Source of the DNA: Bactericera cockerelli
Taxonomy: Eukaryota > Arthropoda > Insecta > Hemiptera > Triozidae
Direction of reading: 5' to 3'
DNA: 64,000 nucleotides
Assembly: GCA_024516035.1 (NCBI GenBank)
Contig: CM044963.1
Span: 31,796,425 to 31,860,424, forward strand
The notes below the pieces were generated by a model. The model was not told the origin of the DNA, made no database searches, and saw only the letters and a program-made list of their open reading frames with translations. A program made the position numbers and the translations under genes. Positions 30,855-41,897 of the stretch are shown piece after piece (position 1 is the first letter of the stretch; the number at the start of each line of letters is the position of its first letter).

Positions 30855-31070
30855 CACCGTGGCCGAATGAGATAGCGCACTAGGAAGAGGAGTAGGAATT
30901 TTTCAGCTTTTTACTTGGACATTCGGGGTCCACTCATACCTCTATGATGTGAGCAGCGTTAAGTAGCGGAATCATAAACAAAAAGAACATAATTATTGTA
31001 TATTAGAGTGGTAAAAATAAGTCCTATGATTCTGCGCTACCCACTAAAATTATGGTATAATAACTCGAAA
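30855..31070 (+). repeat. tRNA-derived SINE lacking its B box
   Basis: TCACCGTGGCCGAATGAGAT (A box) jumps directly to AGGAATTTTTCAGC and the body CATTCGGGGTCCACTCATAC, with the end CTATGATTCTGCGCTACCCA. The segment with the B box is deleted. Confidence 0.65.
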
Positions 31071-31160
31071 AAATAATATTATTTTTAGAGAAAGAGAGAG
31101 AAAATGAGAAACAGAGAAATAAATAAACGTTTGTATACTCGTACAATAAATTGTGTAGAG

Positions 31161-31512
31161 CAGGGCTGCCCAACCGGTCGATCGCGGAGTGATCTTGGGT
31201 CAATCACGTTCAGAGAGGTGAGATGACGTTCTAAAAGTCTAGATCTCTAAAGTACAAAATGATTGAGAACGAGGTTTTCTGGTATCTCAACATCTCACAC
31301 AAGTGAAACTCCGAGATATCCTTCCCTAACTAATGAGAATTAAAAGGAGGTCTCGTGACTTCTTGAAACTTGAAAATTTGGTTGAATCCATCATTAACCC
31401 ATTAAAGCCCAGAATGAACTTTGAATCTGTTGAGGGTGGGGGGGGGGGTCGATCGCGTTGATCATCTGAGACTGTATAGTAGATCTTCTTCTGTAAAGGT
31501 TGAGGACCCCTG
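31161..31512. mobile_element. hAT-type MITE, 352 bp
   Basis: The ends CAGGGCTGCCCAACC and GGTTGAGGACCCCTG are imperfect inverted repeats. The flanking octamers GTGTAGAG (31153-31160) and GTATAGAG (31513-31520) match at 7 of 8 positions, as expected of an aged hAT target duplication. Subterminal GGTCGATCGCG motifs occur at both ends and a G run lies at about 31437-31448. Confidence 0.75.
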
Positions 31513-31520
31513 GTATAGAG

Positions 31521-32095
31521 CAATAGAAATGGACAGAGAGGTAGAGAGAGAAATGGAAAGAAGAACGAGAGAAGAAAAAATATATCGGTAGAGAAAATGA
31601 GAGAGAAGGAGGGAAGGAAAGCAAGGGAAACGTATTCAGCCACATCAAACACAGGCTGGGCTACAATTCCTGGTCATTTATCATCCCTTAATTTCAGGAA
31701 GATGAAGTGAAGAAAGCGAATTTAATATTTATATACATAGATAGAATACTTATAGAAAAATATGTAGGTCTGTATACAACTACCATGGATATAGTATGTA
31801 TAGAAATAGGTCTGTTTTCAACTACCTATAGATGGAATAAAAAACGTAAATAGAAAATATACCATTTTAAAAAGAATTCTTAGCAAAGAAAGATGTGAGA
31901 AAAAAGACTCGTGTGCCCATCACAAGGCTCTCTCTCTCTCTCTATTAAATTAAAAAACCCATGGTATTAGACATTATAGGCAGAAAAGATTAGGTCGATA
32001 AAAAGGTTGGTAGAAGGTATGAAGAAATTGTGTGGGGAAGGAAGATGTCCAAATGAGTTCAAGCGCTGGGCATGGTGACCTGGTATCGATTTCCA
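31521..32095. other. No gene recognised
   Basis: Low-complexity GA-rich and AT-rich sequence with a short (CT)n near 31930. I see no exon or mobile-element ends. Confidence 0.4.
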
Positions 32096-32099
32096 GTAG

Positions 32100-32302
32100 A
32101 AGAATATATTATTATTATTATTTTACACTTTATTAGATATAAATGGACATAATGTACAACATAAATAATTTTTTAAACACTGAAAAAAATGGAAACAATG
32201 TATACAATAAAATGAAAAAGAATAGAAAAATATATAAAAACATATGTCCTAACTGAAGCGCGGGGTTCTTGCCTATGGCAATCTCTTCCACCCAACCCTA
32301 AA
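32100..32302 (-). repeat. LINE-tail-like dispersed repeat
   Basis: Collinear with 3477-3705: ACACTTTATTAGATATAAAT, ATGGAAACAATGTATACAAT, CATATGTCCTAACTGAAGCG and TTGCCTATGGCAATCTCTTC. Likely a 3' end of a CR1/Jockey-like LINE, antisense. Confidence 0.55.
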
Positions 32303-32430
32303 TGTAAAGAAAGAAAACTATAAATAGTCAAAATAATGGAAGAGGAAAGTATTACCTTCCAACAAGTAAGCCGGAATCCAACATTTTGCTATGCAACCTT
32401 GATCATACAGTGTGCTTCATTGATTAGTTG

Positions 32431-32505
32431 TCTCGGTGGTTCAGTGGCCAAAGCGTCTGACTGGTAATCCAGAATTCGCATTTCAAAACCCAGTCGGGAC
32501 ATGAC
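32431..32505 (+). repeat. tRNA-like SINE head
   Basis: GTCTCGGTGGTTCAGTGGCC, GCGTCTGACTGGTAATCCAG and TTTCAAAACCCAGTC give an A-box-like region and a decayed B box. Not a complete tRNA. Confidence 0.4.
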
Positions 32506-32699
32506 AAATTATTATCCTCTCATTGAGGATTTTAACCACATAATAGATAATACTTGTTGGGCTTACTGCTGAACTAATGGGACTCCTGAACTATATTATT
32601 TTAATGACCTGCTTCTAGGGTTTCAGATGAAACTCCGTGCAATTAACACTGCGACCTAGTGAGATCTACTGTGACCAGGATATTTCAAATTCAATCTAT

Positions 32700-32914
32700 A
32701 AGTGTATTTTCTGTACTTAATCTCCCCCAATCTCGCATCAGCTGATCACAGATTAAGGATTTCTCCTCACGGCTTGTTCTTATTTCTCCTCCAATCTTAA
32801 CCCGACGTTTTCGTCAGATCGAGATCAACGCCATTTTGAAATCAATTTGACTTTGAGGTTGACCTTCAGCAGATCTTTATTGTTTGTTTATGTTTTCATA
32901 AATTTTCATTAAAT

Positions 32915-32950
<36 letters not shown>

Positions 32951-33890
32951 GGGGTTTAACGTCGCTTTCAACTGCCATGGTCATATCACGACGGGGGTTT
33001 TACCCTCCATTCGCAAGAAACTCACAAACCTGCTACTCACATTGACCTCACCCAGCCTGAGTGGGGCCGGGAAAAGCCAGCGTCACGAGAATTTGAATTT
33101 GAATGGTCACCCATCCAAGTCTTAACCTCGCTGGATGTCACTTAACTTCGGTGTTCTGAAGGGAACCGGTGTATTCAACATGCCATCGACGCTGGCTTAA
33201 TAATAATAAACTTTTTTGATTTTCTATCGATGACTAGGTTACTTTAAACTAGTTTAGGTATAAGGTTCTAGTTTTAATTTTGAGCCAGATTTAAGATTAG
33301 GAATTGTACAGGTATCAAAGTTCATTGTTGATATTGAAAGTACCTTTTATTAACATCCTCAATTTACATATTTCGCCGAGAATGAATGCATAATGTACAG
33401 AATGCTAGCTCGAGTTTCCCCTTTGCATTACCTTTATTAATCTCAAGTGTACATTTGTTCTACATCTGGAAAGCAAGACGCTGTGTAGTAAGGACAATCA
33501 CGTCTGAGAAATTCTCATGAAAAAAATCAAGGCAGTTTTCAATTTACAAGAGAGCACTGGTTCAAGCTGCAGTGATCGTTAACTCTGCTGTTTGTTGAAT
33601 GCACCAAATTTTCTGAACAGTCTATGGAATAGTAACTTGATTTACATCAAATTTTGAGAAAAAGTAGGTAATGAAACTCTCGCAGAAATCTATATAGTCA
33701 TAATAAGGTATTCAGATAGTTCAAATTTCCAATTCTATGAAATATTCTTATCAATCCTTATCAGTAATCTTTATTTACATTTCACTGTGAGAAGCTCCCC
33801 CTAATTTAAGTTTCTCTGATTATCGCTAGAGCGCGTCGAGGCGTTCTGATCTCTACAGATTGGGGGAGATTAAGTACAGAAAATACACTT
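32700..33890. mobile_element. Non-autonomous TIR transposon carrying a SINE
   Basis: The ends are inverted repeats of about 35 bp: AAGTGTATTTTCTGTACTTA at the left and TAAGTACAGAAAATACACTT at the right, extending through the motif ATCTCCCCCAATCT. TAT flanks both sides (32697-32699, 33891-33893). The element is 1,191 bp including a 5S-derived SINE. No transposase frame is visible. Confidence 0.75.
32913..33196 (-). mobile_element. 5S-derived SINE, well-preserved copy
   Basis: Almost identical to 12146-12422: the T run, then GGGGTTTAACGTCGCTTTCA, TCATATCACGACGGGGGTTT, GTCACCCATCCAAGTCTTAA, CACTTAACTTCGGTGTTCTG and CATGCCATCGACGCTGGC. AATAAAC plus T residues is duplicated on both sides (before 32913 and after 33202). 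The close match to the 12-kb copy implies recent activity. Confidence 0.85.
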
Positions 33891-34117
33891 TATTTCCACA
33901 AAAAACATCGATCACAAAGCTTCCCATACCTTAACGGTAGTGGAGTAAAAATAAATATAAAGGTTTCGGATTATAAAATTAATTTCCAAATGGAAGGTAC
34001 AGAATTTTTTGGTCGAAAAGATTTTGTATGATATTCTCTCTGCTCGATTTTCTCAAAAAAATTTCACTCACTGAACCCGAGGTTGTTCACTTTTCAAGCC
34101 AAACTTTACCTTCTACT

Positions 34118-34880
34118 TAATTTCTTCTCCTTCCTTCTCTTCGTTCTACCATTTTTTTTTTTCTTCGATATTCTCTTCATTCTACCTATTCTTTCTCTTC
34201 GTTCTTCTCTTCATTCTTTTTTTTCTTTATCTCCGTTCTTCTCTTCATTCTACCTTTTCTTTCTCTTCGTTCTTCTCTTCATTCTATTTTGTCTTTCTCT
34301 CCGTTCTTCTCTTCATTATACCTTTTCTTTCTGTTCGTTCTTCTCTTCATTCTATTTTTTCATTATCTCCGTTCTTCTCTTCATTCTACCTTTTCTTTCT
34401 GTTCGTTCTTCTCTTCATTCTATTTTTTCTTTATCTCCGTTCTTCTCTTCATTCTACCTTTTCTTTCTGTTCGTTCTTCTCTTCATTCTATTTTTTCTTT
34501 CTCTCCGTTCTTCTCTTCATTATACCTTTTCTTTCTGTTCGTTCTTCTCTTCATTCAAACATTTCTTTTTTTTCGACCTTCTCTTTATTCTACCTTTTCT
34601 TTCTGTTCATTCTTCTCTTCATTCTATTTTTTCTTTATCTCCGTTCTTCTTTTCATTCTACCTTTCCTTTCTCTTCGTTTCTTTCTTCATTTTTTACTCT
34701 TAGTTCTTCTCTTCATTCTACCTTTTCTTTTTCTTTGTTCTTCTCTTCACTTTCTTACCTTTTCTTTCTCTTCGTTCTTCTCTTCACTTTCTTACCTTTT
34801 CTTTCTCTTAGTTCTTCTCTTCATTCTACCTTTTCTTTCTCTTTGTTCTTCTCTTCATTATACCTTTTCTCTCTCGCTCT
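34118..34880. repeat. Pyrimidine-rich minisatellite, about 36-bp units
   Basis: TTCTTCTCTTCATTCTACC and TTTTCTTTCTCTTCG alternate about 20 times with CTGTTCG, CTCTCCG and TATCTCCG variants. Long Phe/Ser/Leu frames on the plus strand are composition artefacts. Confidence 0.9.
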
Positions 34881-35232
34881 CCTTCTCAATCTATGTTCTC
34901 GTCTCTCTCATCTACATTTTTTTTTTTTTTTTGAAGCATAAACTGTACGAGTATTAGAGTTTAAAAAACTTTCCACGAGTGATCTACTCTTGATGTACGA
35001 TTCTTGATTCTTTCGTTAAAAAATAATGAACATTTTCATGTGAGTCAAGATGCATTATGAGGATGGAGGATGGCCTTTAAATTTTTAATTGTAATGAAAA
35101 TTCGTGTGATTTCCTGTATCAGAATTTCATATTTCATGTTCACCGGCCTCACTTTGTTTTTTTTTTTTTTTTTTTCTTATTAGGCACTTTAACTCTGTGT
35201 TGCAACAGGTCGTTCGTGCCGATATCCCCTTT

Positions 35233-38200
35233 TTAAATAGTGTTGTAAATTTTTATATTCGTGAGGTAGATGAATAAAGAATCAACGTTCTCAACAGAGT
35301 CAGAGAGCGTAGGAGGAACAGGGAGCGAATCACGGGTCCGGGAGTGTAAAAGGCAGACTAGAATGTGTCGAACAGTCAGGTTCTCACCACAGTCACACAA
35401 AGGCTGAGGTTTTCGATTGAACAAATAGCTGTGGGTTAGTCTTGTATGACCGATCCTCAATCGAGTCAAGACAACCTCTTCCATGCGCGTGTTTCTGTGA
35501 CTAGAACTCCACTCATTGACAGTGAGTTTGATTGATTTCAGTTTATTGCTATTTGGAATAAGGTCCCAAGATGACTGCCATTTGGCTTTGACTATTCTAG
35601 CTATGATAGGTTTAAAATCAAGAGCAGAACACAACTTAATAGGTTGTAAGGTGGTGTTGGGGTGCCTAGCAGCATGATCTACAGCGTCATTACCACTAAT
35701 GCCTGAGTGTGAAGGGCACCATAAAAAAGTAATAGACTTACCATAGATCACTAGATTTGACCAAGTTTTATATATCTCAGAAACAATGGGATTATCAAAT
35801 GCAGTATTGGTGATGGCAGTAAGAGCACTTTTTGAGTCAGATACTATCAGAAAATTGTGTGATGGTAAAAATTTGATATTTTTTAAACATAGCAAAATAG
35901 CAATTAATTCACTACTGTAAACTGAGTTTACGTTGTTGAGAACAAATGAAGATACAAATTTGTCAATTATGTAAGCGCAACTAGTGTTGTCAATAGATTT
36001 AGACCCATCAGTGTAGCAGATGACATGGTTAGGGTACTTTGTATTCACTGCCTGTGAAAAGTGCAGTTGAAAAATAGGTGCAGGAATGTTATCTTTTTTA
36101 CCAATATTCAAACAGTTGTCAACTATAGGAAGTTTGGCAGACCATGGAGGAAGATGTTTAGCGTAAGGTGCAAATTCACTAGTGTTTATGTAGGACATAA
36201 ATTCACCAATTTCACGAAATCTTAAGGCTAGAGGTTTCGGCTTACTTGATGGATATCGATCAATATCGATATTAGATTGAAATAGAACATCATGAACAGG
36301 ATTAGTAGGACAGCAACCAATCTTTGAGACATAGCTCATAATGAGCTTAGATCTTCTTAAACTCAAAGGAGGAACTCCAGATTCAACAAGCAAGCTTGAA
36401 ATAGGGCTGGTTCTCAAGGCACCAGTAGCAATTCTGATACCTGAGTTTTGGATTGGATTTAATTTATTTAAAATATGATCTTTAGCTGAACTGTATATGA
36501 TGCAGCCGTAATCTAATATTGGAAGAATGTAGGATTTGTAAAACTTTAAAAGAACAGCACGACGAACGCCATATCTTTTGTTGGATACCATTTTCAATGC
36601 GTTCAAGGCTTTAATTGATTTTTCTTTTGTAAAGATCACATGAGCAGACCAGGACATTTTTGAATCCCAGAAAAGACCAAGAAATTTAGTTTTATCAACA
36701 AATTTTAAAGGAGTACCATCGTAAAATAAAGGAGGTATAGAAAGATTGCGTCTTCTTGAAAAATTGATACACATTGATTTAGAGGGATCTGATGAAAAAA
36801 TTAAACCGTTTGTTTTAGACCAATGCAAAACATCATTCAAGGTAGATTGCAATCTCTGAATAAGCGTATTGACATCTCTACCTCTGATGATGATCAACAA
36901 ATCGTCTATGAACAAAAGACGGCGGAGTGGTAGCTTTATTATATCGAGTATATCATCCATAAATATAATAAAAAGTAAAGGACTTAAAGAAGACCCTTGG
37001 GCTATTCCATTCTCAAGAGAAAATGAATCTGAAAGAATGCCATTACATTTTACTCTTATTTTTCTATTTATCAAAAAATTATGGATAAAACGTAAAATAA
37101 AACCATTTATTCCAAAACCATGTAACTTCAAAAGTATTTTGTGCCTCCAAGTCATATCAAATGCTTTTTGAACATCAAAAAATGTGGCTAAAATATGCTC
37201 ATTATTGGCAAACCCTTCAGCTATGGCATTCTCAAGAAATGCCAGGTTGTCTATTGTGGATCGCTTGAAACGGCCACCGCTTTGGTAAGGGTTAAGTAAA
37301 ACCTTGTTCTCAAGAGTCCAAAACAGTCTCCTGTTCACCATTTTTTCCAAAAATTTTGCAGAACAATTCAAGAGGGAAATCGGACGATAACTAACAGAAA
37401 GTAAACGGTCTTTCCCTGGTTTAGGAAGAGGCAAAATAATAGCTTCAGACCAAGAAGATGGGTATCTACCCGATTTCCAAATTGAATTGTACAAGTCGAG
37501 AAGCTTTAATAGAGCATTATAAGGAAGATTCTTAAACAAAACAAAAGAAATACCATCAGGACCTGCTGCCTTAGAGGTACAAGTTTTCAAAACCTGAGTC
37601 AGCTCGTGATAAGTAAAAGGGCAATTGTAATCATTTACCATCGAAAAATCATAATCAATGGGTACACTTTCACACGAAGATTTGTGTGAAATGAACTCAG
37701 GAGCATAGTTCAAATTCGAAGAAACATTAGAGAAGTGTTTACCCAGTGAATTTGCAATTGATTTGGAATCATAAAGAAGAACTGAAGAATCCATAGGATC
37801 TTGAATGGCTGAAATATTTCTTGGGGTATACTTACCTCTCAACTTACCCATTTTATGAAACATTTCTGCCGGGCTAATTGAATGATCAATGGATCCAACA
37901 AAATCAGACCAACCTTTCTGTTTCTTAGATTTAACAAGTTTTCTAGAAATGGCACGAGCACGCATGAATGCTATTTTGTTTTCAGTAGAGGGATGACGTC
38001 TAAGTTTTCTAAGACATTTTCTTCTGTCTTGGATTGCAACTTTTATTTCGTCATCCCACCAAGGGACAGGAAGACGATTAGGGGGAATCGTCTTTTCTGG
38101 AATAGAAATTTCAGCAGCATTCAAGATATTCGTATTTATTTTAGAGAGAACATCATCTACATCAATAATGTCTGTGACAAAATCAAAATTGATTTTCTCT

Positions 38201-38949
38201 CTAAACAAATCCCAGTTAGCCTTATTATAATTCCAAATTTTTTGGCATGAGCTTGATATATGTGCAGTATTAGATGGACAGGACTCAGAATAACTCAATA
38301 ATATTGGGAAGTGTCCAGAAAAGTATAAATCTTGAACAGTCCTCCAAGAAAGATCAGGGTATAAAAAAGTAGAACAGAAAGTAAGGTCGATGGAGGAGTG
38401 AGACAAGTGAGTAAGACTATAGTAAGTAGCATCCCCTGAATTCAGTAGATGCAGGTTACTGTGGTTTAAAATAAAATTCTCTACCTCCTTGCCCTTAACA
38501 TCCAATCTACAATCACCCCATATAGGATTGTGGGCGTTGAAATCACCCAAAAGAATAAAAGGAGAAGGCAATTGGTTTTTTAAATTGGTCAAATCAGCTT
38601 CATTGTAATGAGACTGAGGAGGAAGATAAATATTGCAGATACATATTTGCGTGGAAATATTTGGAATCTTTACTTGGACAGCAACACATTGAATGTTGGT
38701 GTTCATAGTAATTTGTTTTGAGTAACAAGCGTTGTGAACAAACGTGCACACGCCCCCGCAAGCATTATTCCCATCAAGATAATCTTGTCTATGAAGTTCA
38801 AAGTTTTTCAGCTTCGGGTTTTGAGTAGCCGAAAGACGAGACTCCTGTAGACAGATTATTAATGGGGATTCTTTTCTTACGAGACATTGAAGTTGATCAA
38901 GATGATTCACTAAACCATTAATGTTCCATTGTAATAAAATATTATTCAT
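35233..38949 (-). CDS. LINE ORF2: endonuclease, reverse transcriptase, RNase H
   Basis: 1,238 residues from ATG at 38949. The N-terminal APE-type endonuclease shows WNINGL, LQESRLS, LLGDFNAHNPIWG, SSIDLTF and SGHFPI, and nicks the target for target-primed reverse transcription. The RT palm shows YRPISLL, FFDVQKAFD, IAQGSSLSPLL and the catalytic FIDD, followed by FLGLFWDSKMSW. The C-terminal RNase H has YTDGSKS, SSELIAI, SDSKSAL and WCPSHSGISGNDAVDHAAR, with its acidic residues in place. A terminal CDCGENLTVRHILVC zinc motif follows. Such RNase H plus tail motif occurs in I-clade and related insect LINEs. No stop or frameshift was seen, so the enzyme may be active. Confidence 0.9.
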   Translation of the reverse strand: MNNILLQWNINGLVNHLDQLQCLVRKESPLIICLQESRLSATQNPKLKNFELHRQDYLDGNNACGGVCTFVHNACYSKQITMNTNIQCVAVQVKIPNISTQICICNIYLPPQSHYNEADLTNLKNQLPSPFILLGDFNAHNPIWGDCRLDVKGKEVENFILNHSNLHLLNSGDATYYSLTHLSHSSIDLTFCSTFLYPDLSWRTVQDLYFSGHFPILLSYSESCPSNTAHISSSCQKIWNYNKANWDLFREKINFDFVTDIIDVDDVLSKINTNILNAAEISIPEKTIPPNRLPVPWWDDEIKVAIQDRRKCLRKLRRHPSTENKIAFMRARAISRKLVKSKKQKGWSDFVGSIDHSISPAEMFHKMGKLRGKYTPRNISAIQDPMDSSVLLYDSKSIANSLGKHFSNVSSNLNYAPEFISHKSSCESVPIDYDFSMVNDYNCPFTYHELTQVLKTCTSKAAGPDGISFVLFKNLPYNALLKLLDLYNSIWKSGRYPSSWSEAIILPLPKPGKDRLLSVSYRPISLLNCSAKFLEKMVNRRLFWTLENKVLLNPYQSGGRFKRSTIDNLAFLENAIAEGFANNEHILATFFDVQKAFDMTWRHKILLKLHGFGINGFILRFIHNFLINRKIRVKCNGILSDSFSLENGIAQGSSLSPLLFIIFMDDILDIIKLPLRRLLFIDDLLIIIRGRDVNTLIQRLQSTLNDVLHWSKTNGLIFSSDPSKSMCINFSRRRNLSIPPLFYDGTPLKFVDKTKFLGLFWDSKMSWSAHVIFTKEKSIKALNALKMVSNKRYGVRRAVLLKFYKSYILPILDYGCIIYSSAKDHILNKLNPIQNSGIRIATGALRTSPISSLLVESGVPPLSLRRSKLIMSYVSKIGCCPTNPVHDVLFQSNIDIDRYPSSKPKPLALRFREIGEFMSYINTSEFAPYAKHLPPWSAKLPIVDNCLNIGKKDNIPAPIFQLHFSQAVNTKYPNHVICYTDGSKSIDNTSCAYIIDKFVSSFVLNNVNSVYSSELIAILLCLKNIKFLPSHNFLIVSDSKSALTAITNTAFDNPIVSEIYKTWSNLVIYGKSITFLWCPSHSGISGNDAVDHAARHPNTTLQPIKLCSALDFKPIIARIVKAKWQSSWDLIPNSNKLKSIKLTVNEWSSSHRNTRMEEVVLTRLRIGHTRLTHSYLFNRKPQPLCDCGENLTVRHILVCLLHSRTRDSLPVPPTLSDSVENVDSLFIYLTNIKIYNTI

Positions 38950-39763
38950 TGTTTCAAAAGACAGAAAGAAAACATTAGTTCGGAACAAACAATTCAATTT
39001 GTAAAATAAAAAAATAATAAATAAAAAAGCACAACAACTGCCTCATAACCCTATACGTATATGTATAGCTCATATTGGACAAACAATTAATACCAACACC
39101 GTCAACGAACATTAGAAAGTAAAGTCAAACCAAAAGGAAAGAAAAGGAAAAAAGATAGTAAAAAAAGGAAAAAAAAAAAAAAAAAAAAATATATATATAT
39201 ACATAATATTTGTCATTGAGAATTATGCAATAGTTCATGTTGAGAGGTAAAATCGACAACCTCAGGGGCAGGCAGAGTCAAGGAATCGGGTCTAGGTCCC
39301 CATCACATGGCAACAGTACATTTTATAGTGTTAATATCACCTTAGGTCTTTGACCAAAGAATGATATCATAGTATTCCAGATGGATCTACTTTTCAGTGT
39401 CAACCGGCGACCATGCCTGACAGTATAACCAGAGGTTCTCGTCATCCTCTGAGGACAGTAGTATAGTACATGAAGTCTGTGTAGTATGGAGACCATCACC
39501 GCCAAGACACAAAATATTTGCACCTATACATTTGTATGGGCAGATATGATTGAACGAGTATTGTAACACCAATGACAACTAGAATTGGAATGAGAACGGG
39601 TCTGGACAAAACATGGATGAAGGCTGACAAGTGGAAAAATTAGGGACCATATACAAAGGTAAGGAAGTAGTTATAAAGTTATGAGAGCAGGAAATAAGGT
39701 ACTTGGAAAAAGGTGCATATTAAACATGAAAAAAAAAAAAAAAAAAAAAAATTGAATAATATT
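38950..39763 (-). other. LINE inter-ORF region
   Basis: About 0.8 kb of non-coding sequence between ORF1 and ORF2. It contains two long A runs on the plus strand (39171-39189 and 39730-39750; T runs in the LINE sense) and an (AT)n tract. No internal coding signal was seen. Confidence 0.6.
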
Positions 39764-41221
39764 TTAGGATTGAGATTGAGGAATTGCAGAGTTATCTGCG
39801 AGGTTGTCTAGTGAAGCACAGGAGAGAGATTTAGATAGATTTTTAAATCTATTTCTAAATTTGGAATTGTTAATGAGGGCTTCATCCGCAGATATTTTGA
39901 TCAGTAAGGAACAAACATCGGAAGGATTCATTTTATATTGAGATCTAATAATTTCAATCTTCCTCTTCAGTACCTGATTTTTCATATCTTCGATAAGATT
40001 GAGAAAAACCCCGGGGTCTACGGACGGATCAATCCTTTTAATAATAGGAATGAGGGATTGTAGATCATTACTCTGTTCAACACATATTTTCTTGTCACTC
40101 TGGGAATTTTCAGGGGATGTGCTACTTACACGTTTCTTACTTTTTACCTCACTACTCGGGGGGCTTACCTCGGGTGAGATCAAAATTTCATCATCCGACA
40201 TGGCGTCAAGATCCTTAGGTACCTCAGAATCAGCTGGGTTTTTTACCACTGTGGGTTCAACAACTGTAGTTGATTCAGTAATTGTATCAGTATTAGCTAT
40301 AACATTACCTTCACCAGGCAGCGCTGGGTCAGTATTTATCACAGTCCCAGAAAGGGCTGGAAAGGAAACATCAGGAAGAGGGGGAGATGCGGTGACACCA
40401 GTTCGGCTCGCGAAAGACGGGAGAAAAACACCAGTCATGGAATGATCCTGGGACTGAGAAGGAGGCATTCCAGACTGAGACATAAAAGGATTGGAACTTT
40501 CGATGTTACCAACAATAAGTCTATCCTGGGCAGGAGTAGCGGAATTGAGACAATTCTTCATAAGGTGTCCTTCACCCTGACATCTATAACACTTGACTTT
40601 ATCAATAACAATGAATATTTTGTAGACTGCATTATCATGACACAAAGTAATGAAAGGAGGCAAATCTTCAACATTGTCGACCATCACAGTTCTGCGGAAA
40701 CCAATGAGGTGACTAAAACGACCATTACGTGAACCAAGATTCACGAACTTAATATCTGAGACCACTTTTGTATACTTAGACAGTTCACTAATGAGTAATG
40801 TCTCAGAAATACTGGGTTCAACATTACAGAGGAACAATTTGTGACCATTGTCTACTAACTTACGTACAGTAAGAAGCTTATTATCGATTACTAGTTGCGG
40901 ATGATGCTCATATAGTTTCAAGACCTCGGCCTCATTGATTAAATAAAACTTGACCAAGTCGTTGTTCTTTCCGGCAAAGACCATTTTATCGTCGCCGACT
41001 ACATCACCTACCGCACACAAGTACTTATCCAGGGGGATAGAACTGTCAAACGGTAGGGAAAATCCGCACTCCTTAGAAAGGTATAAAGAATCTATCTTAG
41101 GAGAACTAGGTTGAAAACCATTCTTGTTATAACCTTGCCTAGGCATGTAAGAAACACGGTAAGAGGAAGGAAGATTTCTCTTCAACATGTTGGAATAATT
41201 CTTATTATTACTATGCATCAT
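39764..41221 (-). CDS. LINE ORF1: nucleic-acid-binding Gag-like protein
   Basis: 485 residues from ATG at 41221. A basic N terminus is followed by an RRM-like region and one CCHC zinc knuckle (CYRCQGEGHLMKNC, encoded near 40550-40595) with C-x2-C-x4-H-x4-C spacing. The C-terminal half is acidic/Ser-rich and ends in a helical segment. Such proteins coat the LINE RNA to form the retrotransposition RNP. The start lies only 57 bp from the Polinton left end at 41278. The frame is intact. Confidence 0.8.
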   Translation of the reverse strand: MMHSNNKNYSNMLKRNLPSSYRVSYMPRQGYNKNGFQPSSPKIDSLYLSKECGFSLPFDSSIPLDKYLCAVGDVVGDDKMVFAGKNNDLVKFYLINEAEVLKLYEHHPQLVIDNKLLTVRKLVDNGHKLFLCNVEPSISETLLISELSKYTKVVSDIKFVNLGSRNGRFSHLIGFRRTVMVDNVEDLPPFITLCHDNAVYKIFIVIDKVKCYRCQGEGHLMKNCLNSATPAQDRLIVGNIESSNPFMSQSGMPPSQSQDHSMTGVFLPSFASRTGVTASPPLPDVSFPALSGTVINTDPALPGEGNVIANTDTITESTTVVEPTVVKNPADSEVPKDLDAMSDDEILISPEVSPPSSEVKSKKRVSSTSPENSQSDKKICVEQSNDLQSLIPIIKRIDPSVDPGVFLNLIEDMKNQVLKRKIEIIRSQYKMNPSDVCSLLIKISADEALINNSKFRNRFKNLSKSLSCASLDNLADNSAIPQSQS

Positions 41222-41277
41222 TGTATATTTAATAAAACAGCAAAAGTAAATGAGTAATGGATCTGTAAGGTAAGGGT

Positions 41278-41800
41278 AGTAGAGTATAAAACATGGGTCT
41301 CATGCAATAACAACTAATGGCTGTAAAATCCAAACGGCTGAAGTTGGTTTGCTGAAATATATATTTTTGGAACCGCCTCGACGACCGGCATCTTTTGGTA
41401 CCACTTCCACCCCCCCAGCTTAATTTCAGCCCCCCCTAGGGCAGTTTATGTGTTTTGTTGAATTTACGCAATAGTGGGAATCGAAGTGTTGACCTGTAGA
41501 CTCTGAGAACTGATATTTCATTGTTATATTTGGGATTCGAACCATAGACCTGTGGATTTGCAGCCTTAGCGATTGACATTAAATTACAAAGACCAAGTGT
41601 GTGTTCAATTCAGTGTCCAAGTTGAAGCGATATTATTTGTACAACAACAAGAAAAACCCCCGACATTTTTGGGATTCGAACCATAGACCTGTGAACTGTC
41701 GGCATAATATTATTTCGTCAAATGCTAATTTATTCATAGCTAGAAAAGCTAACTAAAGGTCTTTATCAGTTCTAACATTGCAACTAAATTCTTCTTATCT
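41278..41800 (+). repeat. Polinton left terminal inverted repeat
   Basis: 523 bp matching the right end in inverted orientation, ending inward at CTAAATTCTTCTTATCT. It carries two GGTTCGAATCC B-box motifs in antisense (41533-41543, 41672-41682), each within a tRNA-3'-half-like context, plus a decayed third (TCGAAGTGTTGACCTGTAG). Confidence 0.95.
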
Positions 41801-41897
41801 CCTCAGGTAGACAGGCTTAGGTCATATGATGTTTGACCCCAGCCATTTCATACTGGGTGGATTTAGTCAAAATATACAGGATGGTTGTAGATCTTAT

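Noticed and set aside
34083..34957. Open frames of 206-222 codons on the plus strand
   Set aside because: They translate the pyrimidine minisatellite into Phe/Ser/Leu repeats in more than one frame; no start context or domain.
39323..39578. Minus-strand frames in the LINE inter-ORF region
   Set aside because: Short, overlapping and without domain; part of LINE non-coding sequence.
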